A DNA stretch of 46,442 bases from Pseudoduganella violacea (GTDB lineage Bacteria > Pseudomonadota > Gammaproteobacteria > Burkholderiales > Burkholderiaceae_D): the NCBI RefSeq assembly GCF_014191875.1, contig NZ_JACHXD010000028.1:1-46442 (forward strand). The letters are read 5' to 3'. Position 1 is the first letter of the stretch. Each line of letters opens with the position of its first letter. This document shows positions 16,163 through 24,556 of the stretch, piece by piece. Made by a program: the position numbers and the translations under genes. The notes beneath the pieces are model-generated. The model had not been told where the DNA came from and ran no database searches. It worked only from the letters and a program-made list of their open reading frames with translations.

Positions 16163-16993
16163 TCACTCCGCCGCCTGCAGCTCGAACACCCGCCGCTTGT
16201 GCGCATTGATCTCGGCCTGGCCACGGCGGAAGGCGGGGATGCTGTTGAATAGCCTGTCCCAGCTGCCGTCCTTCTGCGCCAGCTTCAGGCCGCGCTCGAT
16301 GCGCTCGGCCAGCCGGGGATTGGCCTGGCTGACGAAGAAGTAGTGCGGCACGCGGTAGTGCAGGAAGATCGTGGACTCCAGCACCAGCCCCTCCTTGGCA
16401 TGCAGTTCCTGCTCGCCCCAGGCTTCATGCGCGCCGCGCGGCAGGTAGTCGAAGCGCTTCACCACCAGCATGGGAAACAGCGATTCGTAGCTGATCGAGG
16501 TGACGACCGGCAGGCCGTTGCGGCGCAGGACATCGGCCGATGGCCAGTTCACGCCCACGCCGGCCTTCAACTGGCGCAGATCGTCCAGCGTGCGCACGGC
16601 GCGGAAGCGTTCCTGCTGGTCGGCGCGGATCAGGAAGACGCGGTAGTCGTTCAGCTCGTGCAGCAGGGAGACGCGCACCGGCAGCAGCTCGCGTTCGCGC
16701 TGCGGGTTGCTGCCGTCCCACATCACATTGATGACACCATCCTTTTTGATTTCCGTCTGCTGGCGCGGGCTGGTCAGCTCGTGCGGATAATGTTCGAGGG
16801 TGTAGGGGCCATCGGTGGTGGCGGTTTTATCCAAGGCCAGGCGCAGCAGCTTGGGAAAGTAGTGGGCGTGCTCCTGCGCGCTGGGATGGATCATCGGCAG
16901 CACGATGCGCAGGGGAGCTGGCGCTGCATCCAGAACGCCGCAGAAGGCGAGCAGCAGCAGGGGGATGGCAGTACGGAGAAGGGTGGCTGTCAT
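16163..16993 (-). CDS. Periplasmic solute-binding-like protein (SBP_bac_3 fold)
   Basis: A 276-aa protein with a signal peptide (hydrophobic IPLLLLAFCGVLDAA) and a bilobed binding-protein-like pattern: LRIVLPMIHP at the start, FLIRADQQERFRAVRTLDDLRQLKAGVGVNW in the middle and a C-terminal segment like amino-acid-binding proteins. No transporter permease or ATPase lies nearby, so it may be a stand-alone sensor or a diverged non-transport member. It is convergent with the ATPase gene, 19 bp apart, and ends the minus-strand group that begins with the methyltransferase. Confidence 0.75.
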   Translation of the reverse strand: MTATLLRTAIPLLLLAFCGVLDAAPAPLRIVLPMIHPSAQEHAHYFPKLLRLALDKTATTDGPYTLEHYPHELTSPRQQTEIKKDGVINVMWDGSNPQRERELLPVRVSLLHELNDYRVFLIRADQQERFRAVRTLDDLRQLKAGVGVNWPSADVLRRNGLPVVTSISYESLFPMLVVKRFDYLPRGAHEAWGEQELHAKEGLVLESTIFLHYRVPHYFFVSQANPRLAERIERGLKLAQKDGSWDRLFNSIPAFRRGQAEINAHKRRVFELQAAE

Positions 16994-17029
16994 GCTCTCA
17001 TGTTAGCGCATCCCTTCTCCCGGGCGGCA

Positions 17030-17836
17030 TTACTGCTTGACGAATTTCAGCGTCATGCGGTCGCTCTCGCCGATGGCGGCGTATTTGGCGCGGTCTTCAT
17101 CCTTGTTGGTGAAGGTGGGCGGCAGCGCCCACACGCCGCCCTTGTGGTCGGCCTTGTCCTTCGAATTGGCGTTGATTTCCGATTTGCCCGCCAGTTTGAA
17201 GCCCACGCTTTCGGCCAGCTTGATCACATAGGCCTCGTGCATATAGCCGGACGAGGTCTGCTCGGATGCGGGACGGTTGGCCGGCAGACGATGCTCGACC
17301 ACGCCAAAGATGCCGCCCGGTTTCAGGCTGTCGTAGACGCTGGCGAACAGCTTCTTCATATTCTCGTCGCCCGACTCGGCCCAGTTATGGATGTTACGGA
17401 AGGTCAGCACCATATCGGCGCTGCCCTTGGGCGCGAAGTTGTAGACGCCGTTCTGCGGCTCGAAGGCGCCCAGCTGCACCTTGCCGAAAACGTCCGGCTT
17501 GGCGTTCAGCTTTTCCTGGAAGCGGGTGGCGTTGCGGCGCACCGCTTCGCTGGCCGAGTTCGGGGTATTGCCGGCGGCGATCAGCTTGCCCTTGTCGCGC
17601 AGGTAGGGGGCGAGGATTTCGGTATACCAGCCGCCGCCGGGGGCCAGCTCGACCACCGTCATATTCGGCTTGATGCCGAAGTAGTTCAGGGTTTCGTAAG
17701 GGTGGCGGGCGGCGTCGCGCTGCACATTGGCGGGCGTGCGCGTGCCGCTGGCGATGGCGGCTTTCAAGGCTTCGTCGGCGACGGCGGCGCCGGTAAATCC
17801 GCAGGCCAGAACAGCGGCCAGAACGTAATGCTTCAT
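17030..17836 (-). CDS. Exported class I SAM-dependent methyltransferase-like protein
   Basis: A 268-aa protein with a clear signal peptide (MKHYVLAAVLACGFTGAAVA-DEA). The mature part shows a Rossmann methyltransferase: motif I-like VVELAPGGGWYTEIL, the ADMVLTFRNIHNW strand and a LKPGGIFGVVEH motif. The substrate is unknown. A strong AAGGAGG site fixes the start. An apparently exported SAM enzyme is puzzling because SAM is cytoplasmic, although families of predicted secreted methyltransferases of this type exist in proteobacteria. Its start lies in a 152-bp gap downstream of the flavin-protein gene. Confidence 0.85.
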   Translation of the reverse strand: MKHYVLAAVLACGFTGAAVADEALKAAIASGTRTPANVQRDAARHPYETLNYFGIKPNMTVVELAPGGGWYTEILAPYLRDKGKLIAAGNTPNSASEAVRRNATRFQEKLNAKPDVFGKVQLGAFEPQNGVYNFAPKGSADMVLTFRNIHNWAESGDENMKKLFASVYDSLKPGGIFGVVEHRLPANRPASEQTSSGYMHEAYVIKLAESVGFKLAGKSEINANSKDKADHKGGVWALPPTFTNKDEDRAKYAAIGESDRMTLKFVKQ

Positions 17837-17988
17837 GCAGAACCTCCTTATTATTGATGCTCGGGGAGCGTTGCTTGATGTGGGTTCGGCGGCCGGGAAA
17901 ACCGGCCGCCTGCGCGATCATCGGCCAAGTGCGGAGGCGGGTCAAGGGGATTCGCGGCAGGGAAGCGGCCGTCCATCCCACGGCCGTG

Positions 17989-18639
17989 TTACCCGGCTTC
18001 GCCGCCCCAGCGCCGCACGTAGTCCGGCGCCGCCACCGGGCAGTCGGCGGCCGGCACCGGCGCGGCCGGCACCTGCTTGAAGGGCAGCTCGCCGACCCAG
18101 GCCTGGATGCCCATGTCTTCCTCGTCGTCGTTCGGGCCGCCGCTGCGCGTCTTGCAAGCCGCCTCGTTGAGCGCGATGCGCAGCACGGTGGTGGCGGCGA
18201 ATTCCTTGTCGTTGCCGCGCCGCGTCTCGTGCTGGCGGCCGGGAACCAGCCGTTCCATGAAGACGTCCATGGTGCTGCGCTTGGCCTCGCCCTCGACGAT
18301 CTCGAAGCGGCCGTAAATCATGACCGAGCGGTAGTTCATCGTGTGGTTGAAGGCGGAGCGCGCCAGCACCAGGCCATCCAGATGGGTGATCGTCACGCAG
18401 CTGTCCTGTTCCAGCAGCTGCTTCACCATGCGGCTGCCGTTTGAGCCGTGGATGTACAGATGATCGCCCTCGCGCCAGCAGGCGGTGGGAATGCAGTGCG
18501 CGCCGTGCGCATCCTGGAAGGCGATATGGCAGATGTAGGCGGCATCGACGATGGCGTGCACACTGGCCTGGTCGTAGGCGGCGTAGTTGGCGCTGCGGCG
18601 GACGCGGGTGCGCTGGCTGGGGGCGGACGGCTGGTTCAT
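17989..18639 (-). CDS. Pyridoxamine 5'-phosphate oxidase family (flavin-binding) protein
   Basis: A 216-aa protein of the split-barrel FMN-binding PNPOx-like superfamily: CHIAFQDAHGAHCIPTACWREGDHLYIHGS, then VTITHLDGLVLARSAFNHTMNYRSVMIYGRFE. The start at 18639 (MNQPSAPSQ) is preferred over the longer frame because GAGGAGAAA lies directly upstream. It is divergent from a MocR-type regulator, an arrangement repeatedly seen for PdxR-like regulators and vitamin-B6 or flavin enzymes. The function is probably redox handling of a small molecule; I would not assign true PdxH activity. Confidence 0.82.
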   Translation of the reverse strand: MNQPSAPSQRTRVRRSANYAAYDQASVHAIVDAAYICHIAFQDAHGAHCIPTACWREGDHLYIHGSNGSRMVKQLLEQDSCVTITHLDGLVLARSAFNHTMNYRSVMIYGRFEIVEGEAKRSTMDVFMERLVPGRQHETRRGNDKEFAATTVLRIALNEAACKTRSGGPNDDEEDMGIQAWVGELPFKQVPAAPVPAADCPVAAPDYVRRWGGEAG

Positions 18640-18754
18640 TTTCTCCTCGGTTGGAATCATGGGCTTGGCGGCTTGCCAGGAAGGCACAATATAATGGCTG
18701 CCCTGGCTCTAGCAACAGGTCCAGCAATGCATAATTTTTTAGAACCACGATGCC
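18640..18754. promoter_or_regulatory. Divergent promoter region of flavin-protein and MocR regulator
   Basis: In this 115-bp gap a consensus TATAAT lies at 18690-18695 on the plus strand, with TTGGCG at 18665-18670 spaced 19 bp away, a suboptimal promoter for the regulator. MocR proteins usually bind repeats in such gaps, but I see no clear repeat here. Confidence 0.35.
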
Positions 18755-20230
18755 ATGGATTACACCCTGCTGATCGAAAACTTCGCGCGCGAGCACGCCC
18801 ACCGCGGCTGGCCGCGCCAGCGCCTGCTGCATGAATGCCTGCGTTCGGCCATCCGCGGCGGCACGCTGGCCGCTGGCACGCGCCTGGTGGCCACGCGCAC
18901 CCTGGCCAGCGAACTTGGCGTGGCGCGCAATACCGTGCTGTATGCCTACGAGCAGTTGGCCAGCGAAGGTTTCGTCACCAGCGGTAAGCGCGGCACCATC
19001 GTGGCCGGCATTGCGCCCGATGACGCGGCGCGCCGCGGCGCCGAGATTCCCCAGGTCAGCCTGTCGCGCCGGGTGCACGACCTGCGGCCGCTGCACAACG
19101 CCTCCAACCGCAGCGATGCCTTCGCCCCCGGCGTGCCGGACCTGGAGCACTTCCCGATCACGCTGTGGCGGCGCATGCTGGACCGCGCCTGGCGTGCCGC
19201 CGGTCCGGCGCAGCTGAACTACGCGGAAGCGGCGGGCGAAGCGGCGTTGCGCGAAGCCATCGCCGACCACCTGCGCGCTTCGCGCGGCGTGGTGTGCGAC
19301 GCCAGCCAGGTCTTCATCACGGACGGCAGCCAGAGCTCGATGGACTTGTGCGCCCAGGCCTGCGCCGACGCCGGCGACACGGTGTGGATCGAGAACCCAG
19401 GCTATAGCGGCGCGCTGGCTTCCTTCCGTTCCGCCACGCTCAAGATCGAAGGCATTGCCGTCGACCAGGAAGGCATCGCCCCCACAGCGCGCGACTGGCG
19501 CGAACGGCCGCCGCGCCTGGTCTATGTCACGCCTTCGCACCAGTATCCGATCGGCAGCGTGCTCTCGCTGCCGCGCCGCCTGGCCCTGATCGAAGGCGCG
19601 CGCCGTGCCGGCGCCCTGATCCTGGAGGATGATTACGACAGCGAATTCCGCCACGACGGCGCGCCGCTGTCGGCCATGCAGGGACTGGCGCCTGACGCGC
19701 CGGTGATCTATCTTGGCACCTTCAGCAAGACCATGTTCCCGGCCCTGCGCATCGCCTACATCGTGGTGCCCAAGAGGCTGAGCGTGGCGATGGCGATGCT
19801 GCGCGCGCAATCATCGCTGCGCGGCCGCGGCGTGGAACAGCTGGCGCTGGCGGAATTCATCCGCAGCGGCCAATTTGCCCTGCACCTGCGCCGCATGCGC
19901 CGCCTGTACCGCCAGCGCTGCGACGCACTGGTGGCGGCCCTGCAAACTCATTTGGGCAAGATCGCCGAAGTGCATGGCGCATCGAGCGGCATGCACTTGT
20001 CGCTGCGTTTCCGCGACGCGGCCTTATCCGACGTGGAAATCACGCGCCGCGCGATGGAAGAGGGGATTTGCGTGAATGCCTTGAGCCGCCATGCGATCGG
20101 CGGCAGGACGGAATGGAATGGCTTGATGCTGGGCTACGCCCAGGTGCCGGCCGAGGCGATGGAAGGGCTGGTGAAGCGGTTGGCGGCGATCGTCCACATG
20201 GCGGCCTACGCCGCCAACCGCAAGGCTTGA
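18755..20230 (+). CDS. MocR/PdxR-type transcriptional regulator (GntR HTH + aminotransferase domain)
   Basis: A 491-aa fusion protein. The N-terminal GntR winged helix (about 15-85) has the motif TRTLASELGVARNTVLYAYEQL. The C-terminal fold-type I aminotransferase domain has EDDYDSEF (Asp near 293) and the PLP-binding Lys325 in GTFSKTMFP. Such proteins sense PLP or related amines and usually control the divergent gene, here the PNPOx-like flavoprotein. The length is standard for MocR. It is convergent with the TonB receptor, with only 7 bp between stops. Confidence 0.92.
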   Translation: MDYTLLIENFAREHAHRGWPRQRLLHECLRSAIRGGTLAAGTRLVATRTLASELGVARNTVLYAYEQLASEGFVTSGKRGTIVAGIAPDDAARRGAEIPQVSLSRRVHDLRPLHNASNRSDAFAPGVPDLEHFPITLWRRMLDRAWRAAGPAQLNYAEAAGEAALREAIADHLRASRGVVCDASQVFITDGSQSSMDLCAQACADAGDTVWIENPGYSGALASFRSATLKIEGIAVDQEGIAPTARDWRERPPRLVYVTPSHQYPIGSVLSLPRRLALIEGARRAGALILEDDYDSEFRHDGAPLSAMQGLAPDAPVIYLGTFSKTMFPALRIAYIVVPKRLSVAMAMLRAQSSLRGRGVEQLALAEFIRSGQFALHLRRMRRLYRQRCDALVAALQTHLGKIAEVHGASSGMHLSLRFRDAALSDVEITRRAMEEGICVNALSRHAIGGRTEWNGLMLGYAQVPAEAMEGLVKRLAAIVHMAAYAANRKA

Positions 20231-20237
20231 ACGCTGC

Positions 20238-22721
20238 TTAGAACACGGTGTCGAAACGGGCGTACATCGAGCGTCCGTTCACGCCGAACGGACAGGTTTC
20301 CCAGCAATACTTGAAGCCCAGTTTAGGGAAGTTGCCGCCATTGGTCCATTCCGACGGGTAGGTGTCGAACACATTGTTGACGCCGACCGTCAGGCTGGTT
20401 TTCTTGCTGAAGTTGTAGCGGCCGGTGACATCGAGCAGCCATTTGGCTTCCCAGGTCTGCAGCGGGCTGAAGAACTCGGCCTGCACCGAACCGTAGTAGT
20501 TGGCGCGCGCATTGAAGTTCCAGGGGCCGGTGCTGTAGTCGGCGGCCAGCACATGGTGGCGGCGCGGCTGGCCGTGTTCCAGCAGCGTCACTTGCGCCTT
20601 GTCGAACAGCAGGTCGCCGCTCAGCAGGCTGGATGGCGAATGGCGCTTGCTCACTTCCGTCTTGTTGAAGCCCAGCTGGCCGGACAGCACCAGGGTCGAG
20701 CCGCTGAATTTCGTGGTGTGGTCGGCCACGATGTCCAGGCCGCGCGTGGTGGTGTCGATGGCGTTGGTGAAGAACTGGGCCTGGCCGACTTTGAGCGGGA
20801 TCAGCACATTGGCGATCGGGCCGCCGCCTTTCTCCGGCTCGATCACGCTGGAGAACACGATGCGGTCCTTGATCTTGATCTGGTACAGGTCGGCCGTCAG
20901 CGACATGTTCTGCGCCGGGCGCAGCACCATGCCGACGCTGGCGTTGCGCGAGGTTTCCTCTTTCAGCGGCTTGATGCCGAGCGCGTTGGTGACGGCGCTG
21001 TTCTGGCGCGCGGTCAGGGTTTCGGTCAGCGAGCCATCCACATTCAGGTTGGTCGAGACGGAGCTGTAGAACTCCTGCTGCACGCCCGGCGCGCGGAAGC
21101 CGGTGGAAGCGCTGGCGCGCAGGCCGAACTGCTTGGAGGGGTCCCAGCGCGCGCTGATCTTGCCGGTAGTGGTGTTGCCGAAGTCCGAATATTTTTCGTA
21201 GCGCACGGCGCCGGCCAGCAGCAGATTCGGCACCGGACGGTATTCGGCGTCCAGGTACAGGGCGATATTGTGGCGGCCATTATCGACAGCGGTGGCCGGG
21301 GTGTAGCCGGGGAAGCCCTGGGTGCCCGGCGGCGCCATGGAGCCGCTCGGCGTGAGGATTTCCTTCTTCGGATCGTTGCTGCGGCCGAACTGGTAGGACA
21401 CCGGATCGCCGGCGACGATCTGGTAGTTATCCTGGCGGTACTCGAAGCCGGAGGCAAGGAAGATTTCCGCGCCGCCCACGTGCACCGGACCTTTGATATC
21501 GAGGTTCAGCGTGGTCTGGTCGAACTTCAGCGTGCCGGTATCGGCTTCCAGCGGCGACGCGCCATACACCTTGCTGCGGTCGAACGTGCCGGGCGGTATA
21601 TTCGCCCCGGGCAGCGGTTCATAGAAGTAGCTGACGTTGATGGTTTGCTTTTCATGGAAACCCAGCTCGCTGCGGCCATGGTTGATGCTCAGGTCGAGCT
21701 TCCAGTCCTTGGGCAGGTCGCGCCGGTAGCCGAAGGCGAAGGACAGATCCTTGACCGTGGTGCGGATATTCGGCAGATAGCCGTTCGGATAGACTTCCGG
21801 CACCATGCGGTTGTCGCTCTTGTCGAGGATGCCGCGATAGAAGCCGGCCGAATCGCCCTTGCGCTTGGAGACGCCGCCGAAGGCGTAGAACTCGCTCTCC
21901 TTGTCGATGGGCAGGCCGGCATTCCACCACAGGTACGCGTCCTTGGCGTCGCTGTCGCCGATGCGCTGGGTCACGCGTGGCGGATCGGCGCGCAGGATGT
22001 CGATGCCGGCGCGGTTGGTTTCGCCGCGCTTGCGGCCCTCGGCCGTCAGATTGATAAAGCCGCCGTCCTGGCCCAGGGCAAAGCCGCGGTTCACGCTGCC
22101 CGAATACAGGTCGCCGTCGCCTTCCTTGGTGGTGCCGATGGTGGCGCTGACGGCGGTTTCGCCGACATTCGATTTCAGCACGATATTGATCACGCCGGCG
22201 ATGGCGTCCGAGCCGTATTGGGCGGCGGCGCCGTCGCGCAGCACCTCGATATGGTGGATGGCCGACAGCGGGATGGCGTTGATGTCGGTGCCGGCCGAAC
22301 CGCGGCCCACGGTCTGCTGCACATTGACCAGCGCCTGCTGGTGGCGGCGCTTGCCGTTCACCAGCACCAGCAGCTGGTCGGGGCCGAGCGAGCGCAGGGT
22401 GGCGGGACGGATGATGTCGGTGCCGTCGCTGATGAAGGTCGAGGAGAAGTTGAAAGAAGGGTCCAGCGTCTGCAGCAGCTTGCCCAGCTCCAGCGGCCCG
22501 GCCGTCTGCATATCCTTCATATTGATCAGGCCAACCGGGGACGAGGTATCGAGCGCGGTCTTGGCGGTCGAGCGCGAACCCAGCACGACCACGGTCTGAT
22601 TGTCGCCGGACGCGGGCGGCTGGGACTGGGCGAAGGCCTGGCTACAGGCCAGCAGCAGGGCGCTGGCCAGAAGGGTGCGTTGGAAGGGGGCGGACAGCTG
22701 GGGCGTTGGTGCTTTCTTCAT
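20238..22721 (-). CDS. TonB-dependent outer-membrane receptor
   Basis: An 827-aa receptor with a signal peptide (LLASALLLACSQAFA-QSQ), a TonB-box-like QTVVVLGSR, a plug domain (VGLINMKDMQTAGPLELGK through IEVLRDGAAAQYGSDAIAGVINI) and a beta barrel ending in a C-terminal Phe. I chose the ATG at 22721 (MKKAPTPQ), which begins a proper signal peptide; upstream in-frame ATGs give an implausible extension. There is no N-terminal signalling domain, so it is a plain transducer-free receptor. The substrate is unknown, and no siderophore genes are adjacent. Confidence 0.92.
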   Translation of the reverse strand: MKKAPTPQLSAPFQRTLLASALLLACSQAFAQSQPPASGDNQTVVVLGSRSTAKTALDTSSPVGLINMKDMQTAGPLELGKLLQTLDPSFNFSSTFISDGTDIIRPATLRSLGPDQLLVLVNGKRRHQQALVNVQQTVGRGSAGTDINAIPLSAIHHIEVLRDGAAAQYGSDAIAGVINIVLKSNVGETAVSATIGTTKEGDGDLYSGSVNRGFALGQDGGFINLTAEGRKRGETNRAGIDILRADPPRVTQRIGDSDAKDAYLWWNAGLPIDKESEFYAFGGVSKRKGDSAGFYRGILDKSDNRMVPEVYPNGYLPNIRTTVKDLSFAFGYRRDLPKDWKLDLSINHGRSELGFHEKQTINVSYFYEPLPGANIPPGTFDRSKVYGASPLEADTGTLKFDQTTLNLDIKGPVHVGGAEIFLASGFEYRQDNYQIVAGDPVSYQFGRSNDPKKEILTPSGSMAPPGTQGFPGYTPATAVDNGRHNIALYLDAEYRPVPNLLLAGAVRYEKYSDFGNTTTGKISARWDPSKQFGLRASASTGFRAPGVQQEFYSSVSTNLNVDGSLTETLTARQNSAVTNALGIKPLKEETSRNASVGMVLRPAQNMSLTADLYQIKIKDRIVFSSVIEPEKGGGPIANVLIPLKVGQAQFFTNAIDTTTRGLDIVADHTTKFSGSTLVLSGQLGFNKTEVSKRHSPSSLLSGDLLFDKAQVTLLEHGQPRRHHVLAADYSTGPWNFNARANYYGSVQAEFFSPLQTWEAKWLLDVTGRYNFSKKTSLTVGVNNVFDTYPSEWTNGGNFPKLGFKYCWETCPFGVNGRSMYARFDTVF

Positions 22722-22830
22722 GGACCGTTCTCTCATGGTTTTATTGAACAAGGGGAAGCAAGCGGTGGACTGATCGACTGTCAGTGCCGAGGAAATACTA
22801 CAGTGGGGGATGGGAGGGCGAGAAGGCGCG

Positions 22831-22853
22831 CGCAACAGTGCTGTTGCGTTATA
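22831..22853 (-). promoter_or_regulatory. Candidate operator overlapping the TonB receptor promoter
   Basis: An inverted repeat with 8-bp arms CGCAACAG / CTGTTGCG (22831-22848, 2-bp spacer) directly follows a -10-like TATAAC on the minus strand (22848-22853). Its position at the expected transcription start is that of a repressor site. The -35 is weak. The leader to the ATG would be about 120 nt. Confidence 0.35.
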
Positions 22854-23016
22854 TGCACTTTACGCAATATTTCGTGATTTATACGAAGAAATGCCGTATT
22901 CTCAACGGCGGATCGCCATGATCCTCGTCAAAACGGTCTGCTGTTTGCGGCGTTTACGCGACAAACCATGGCTGAGCTGAGAAATGCCGCCGGTCTTAGA
23001 TCGGCGGAAATTTTTG

Positions 23017-23775
23017 TTACTCTTGGTCCAGCATCCACTCTTTCAAGCCGTTGACCCAGGACTTGGCGGGCAGGTTCATGCTCTTCTTAATGGCGCCGGC
23101 GCGCTCGTACAGCACGCTGAAATCGAGCGAGGGCGCTTGCTTGAAGGCGATCACCACGATATTCGCGTCGTGCACCTCGGGCAGCCACACCACCGCGTCG
23201 AACACCAGCTCCATGGCCTGCAGGTTCTTATCGTAGTTGGGGAAGTCGCCGAACACATTGGTGGTCATGATGCCGTCAGCCGTCAGGCTGTCGTAGCAGG
23301 CCTGGTAGAACTCGGGCGTGTCGAGCACCGGGCCGCGCGCTTCCTCGTCGTACAGGTCGACCTGCAGCACGTCGACGCTATTGCGGTTGGCCGGATTCAT
23401 GACGAAGTCCAGCGCATTCATTTCCAGCACGTTCAGGCGATCGTCATTGGGCGGCAGGCCGAACAGGGCGCCGCAGATGGCGATCACGTTCGGATTGAGC
23501 TCCACGGCCGTCACGCGCGCCTGCGGGAAGCGGTGGTAGCAGAACTTGGTCAGGGCCGAGCTGCCCAGGCCAAGTTGCACGATATGGCGCGGCTGCGGCA
23601 GGAACAGCATCCACATCATCATCATCTGCACGTATTCGAGTTCGATGGCGTCGGGCCGCGCCAGGCGCATCGCGCCCTGCACCCAGGAGGTGCCCAGGTG
23701 GAGCGAGCGCACGCCCTCGAATTCGGTGATGGTGGCGGGAGGGTGGCCGGGCTGGTCGAAGCGGAGTTTCTGCAT
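23017..23775 (-). CDS. Spermidine-synthase-like (PABP methyltransferase-fold) protein
   Basis: A 252-aa protein with the Rossmann core of spermidine synthases: IVQLGLGSSALTKFCYHRFP (glycine-rich loop), VTAVELNPNVI (acidic residue at the end of beta-2) and the VDVLQVDLYDEEARGPVLDTPEFYQ region corresponding to the catalytic loop. It is shorter than bona fide SpeE and lacks its N-terminal beta domain, so aminopropyl transfer is uncertain. It stands alone, and no ribosome site is obvious before the ATG. Confidence 0.8.
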   Translation of the reverse strand: MQKLRFDQPGHPPATITEFEGVRSLHLGTSWVQGAMRLARPDAIELEYVQMMMMWMLFLPQPRHIVQLGLGSSALTKFCYHRFPQARVTAVELNPNVIAICGALFGLPPNDDRLNVLEMNALDFVMNPANRNSVDVLQVDLYDEEARGPVLDTPEFYQACYDSLTADGIMTTNVFGDFPNYDKNLQAMELVFDAVVWLPEVHDANIVVIAFKQAPSLDFSVLYERAGAIKKSMNLPAKSWVNGLKEWMLDQE

Positions 23776-23803
23776 GGCCGGCAGTTTACCAGCTAAGAGC
23801 CGA

Positions 23804-23846
23804 GTCCGGGTCCACCGTGGTGCCTGGCACCAAGGTGGACACGGGC
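23804..23846. repeat. GGTGCC-core intergenic palindromic repeat, copy 1
   Basis: A two-part palindrome: TCCACC (23811-23816) pairs with GGTGGA (23834-23839) around the inner GGTGCC-T-GGCACC. Two relatives occur at 39817-39857 and 39889-39931. Confidence 0.85.
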
Positions 23847-23861
23847 TGGGCTGTTGGGGCG

Positions 23862-23892
23862 AAAAAAAGGGACGCCGTAGCGTCCCTTTTTT
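23862..23892. terminator. Bidirectional rho-independent terminator
   Basis: A perfect 7-bp stem GGGACGC (23869-23875) / GCGTCCC (23880-23886) with a 4-nt loop, flanked by seven A on one side and six T on the other. It lies downstream of the PEP-CTERM gene stop and would end that transcript on the minus strand; it also works on the plus strand. Confidence 0.9.
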
Positions 23893-23930
23893 GGGAGAGG
23901 CGCCGCAGCGCCCCGTGCCGTCAGGCTGGA

Positions 23931-24425
23931 TTAGCCTTGCTTGCGGCGGCGTGCCAGGAAGGCCAGCACGCCCATGCCACCCAGCATCATGCCGTAGGTG
24001 GTTGGCTCTGGTACTGGTGCGGCGACCAGGTCCAGGGTGCCGGAGTAGCTGGCGGCGCCTTTCGAAACACCGGAAACCACCAGGGTCAGCACGCCGTCGA
24101 AGCCGACGTTGTCGAAGCTGGCGCCCGAGTACTTCTTGATGTTTTCCACATCCAGGGAGATGCCGTTCAGCGTGGCGCTGGTGAAGTCGATGTCGGTGCC
24201 GAAGGCGGTGAAGTTGGTGAAGAAGCCAGCTGCCAGACCTTTACCGTTGTAGCCTTTGAAGGTGAAGGTGTCGGTGAACAGGCCGTTCACGTGGGAGGTG
24301 CCGAAGTCGGTGGTGAACTTGACTGGGCCGCCGGTCAGGTTGACGTCTTTGTTGATGTTGTCCGCTTGGGCTGCGCCCACGGAAGCCAGCAGAGCGGCTG
24401 CGACTGCAATTGCTTTGAAGTTCAT
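23931..24425 (-). CDS. PEP-CTERM sorted exported protein (FxDxF family)
   Basis: A 164-aa protein with a signal peptide (MNFKAIAVAAALLASVGAAQA-DNI), an FTDTFTF segment of the FxDxF group, and a C-terminal PEP-CTERM tripartite signal: VPEPTTYGM, a hydrophobic helix and the basic tail RRRKQG. It should be processed by an exosortase (EpsH type) encoded elsewhere and handled with exopolysaccharide export. An AGGAAAT site supports the start. It has its own promoter and terminator, so it is monocistronic. Confidence 0.92.
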   Translation of the reverse strand: MNFKAIAVAAALLASVGAAQADNINKDVNLTGGPVKFTTDFGTSHVNGLFTDTFTFKGYNGKGLAAGFFTNFTAFGTDIDFTSATLNGISLDVENIKKYSGASFDNVGFDGVLTLVVSGVSKGAASYSGTLDLVAAPVPEPTTYGMMLGGMGVLAFLARRRKQG

Positions 24426-24477
24426 TTAATTTCCTAACAGAAATGATTTATTGTTGCAATACTACTTTCGAGGCGCA

Positions 24478-24509
24478 AAGGTACGCTATCACCGTGATAT
24501 TGTCAATAT
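24478..24509 (-). promoter_or_regulatory. Candidate promoter with palindromic operators for the PEP-CTERM gene
   Basis: On the minus strand a perfect -35 TTGACA (24501-24506) is followed by a 17-bp spacer and a weak -10 TACCTT (24478-24483). The spacer contains the perfect palindrome TATCACCGTGATA (24487-24499), and a second palindrome ATATTGTCAATAT (24497-24509) overlaps the -35. A weak -10 with operator-like symmetry suggests a regulated promoter. Confidence 0.5.
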
Positions 24510-24556
24510 TTTATTGACTATTGATTCCAATAGGAATGGTATTTCCTGGTGGCAAA

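Noticed and set aside
20553..22877. 774-codon plus-strand frame opposite the TonB receptor
   Set aside because: A shadow of high-GC coding sequence; it is rich in His, Gln, Ala and Arg with no motif, while the minus strand has a full receptor.
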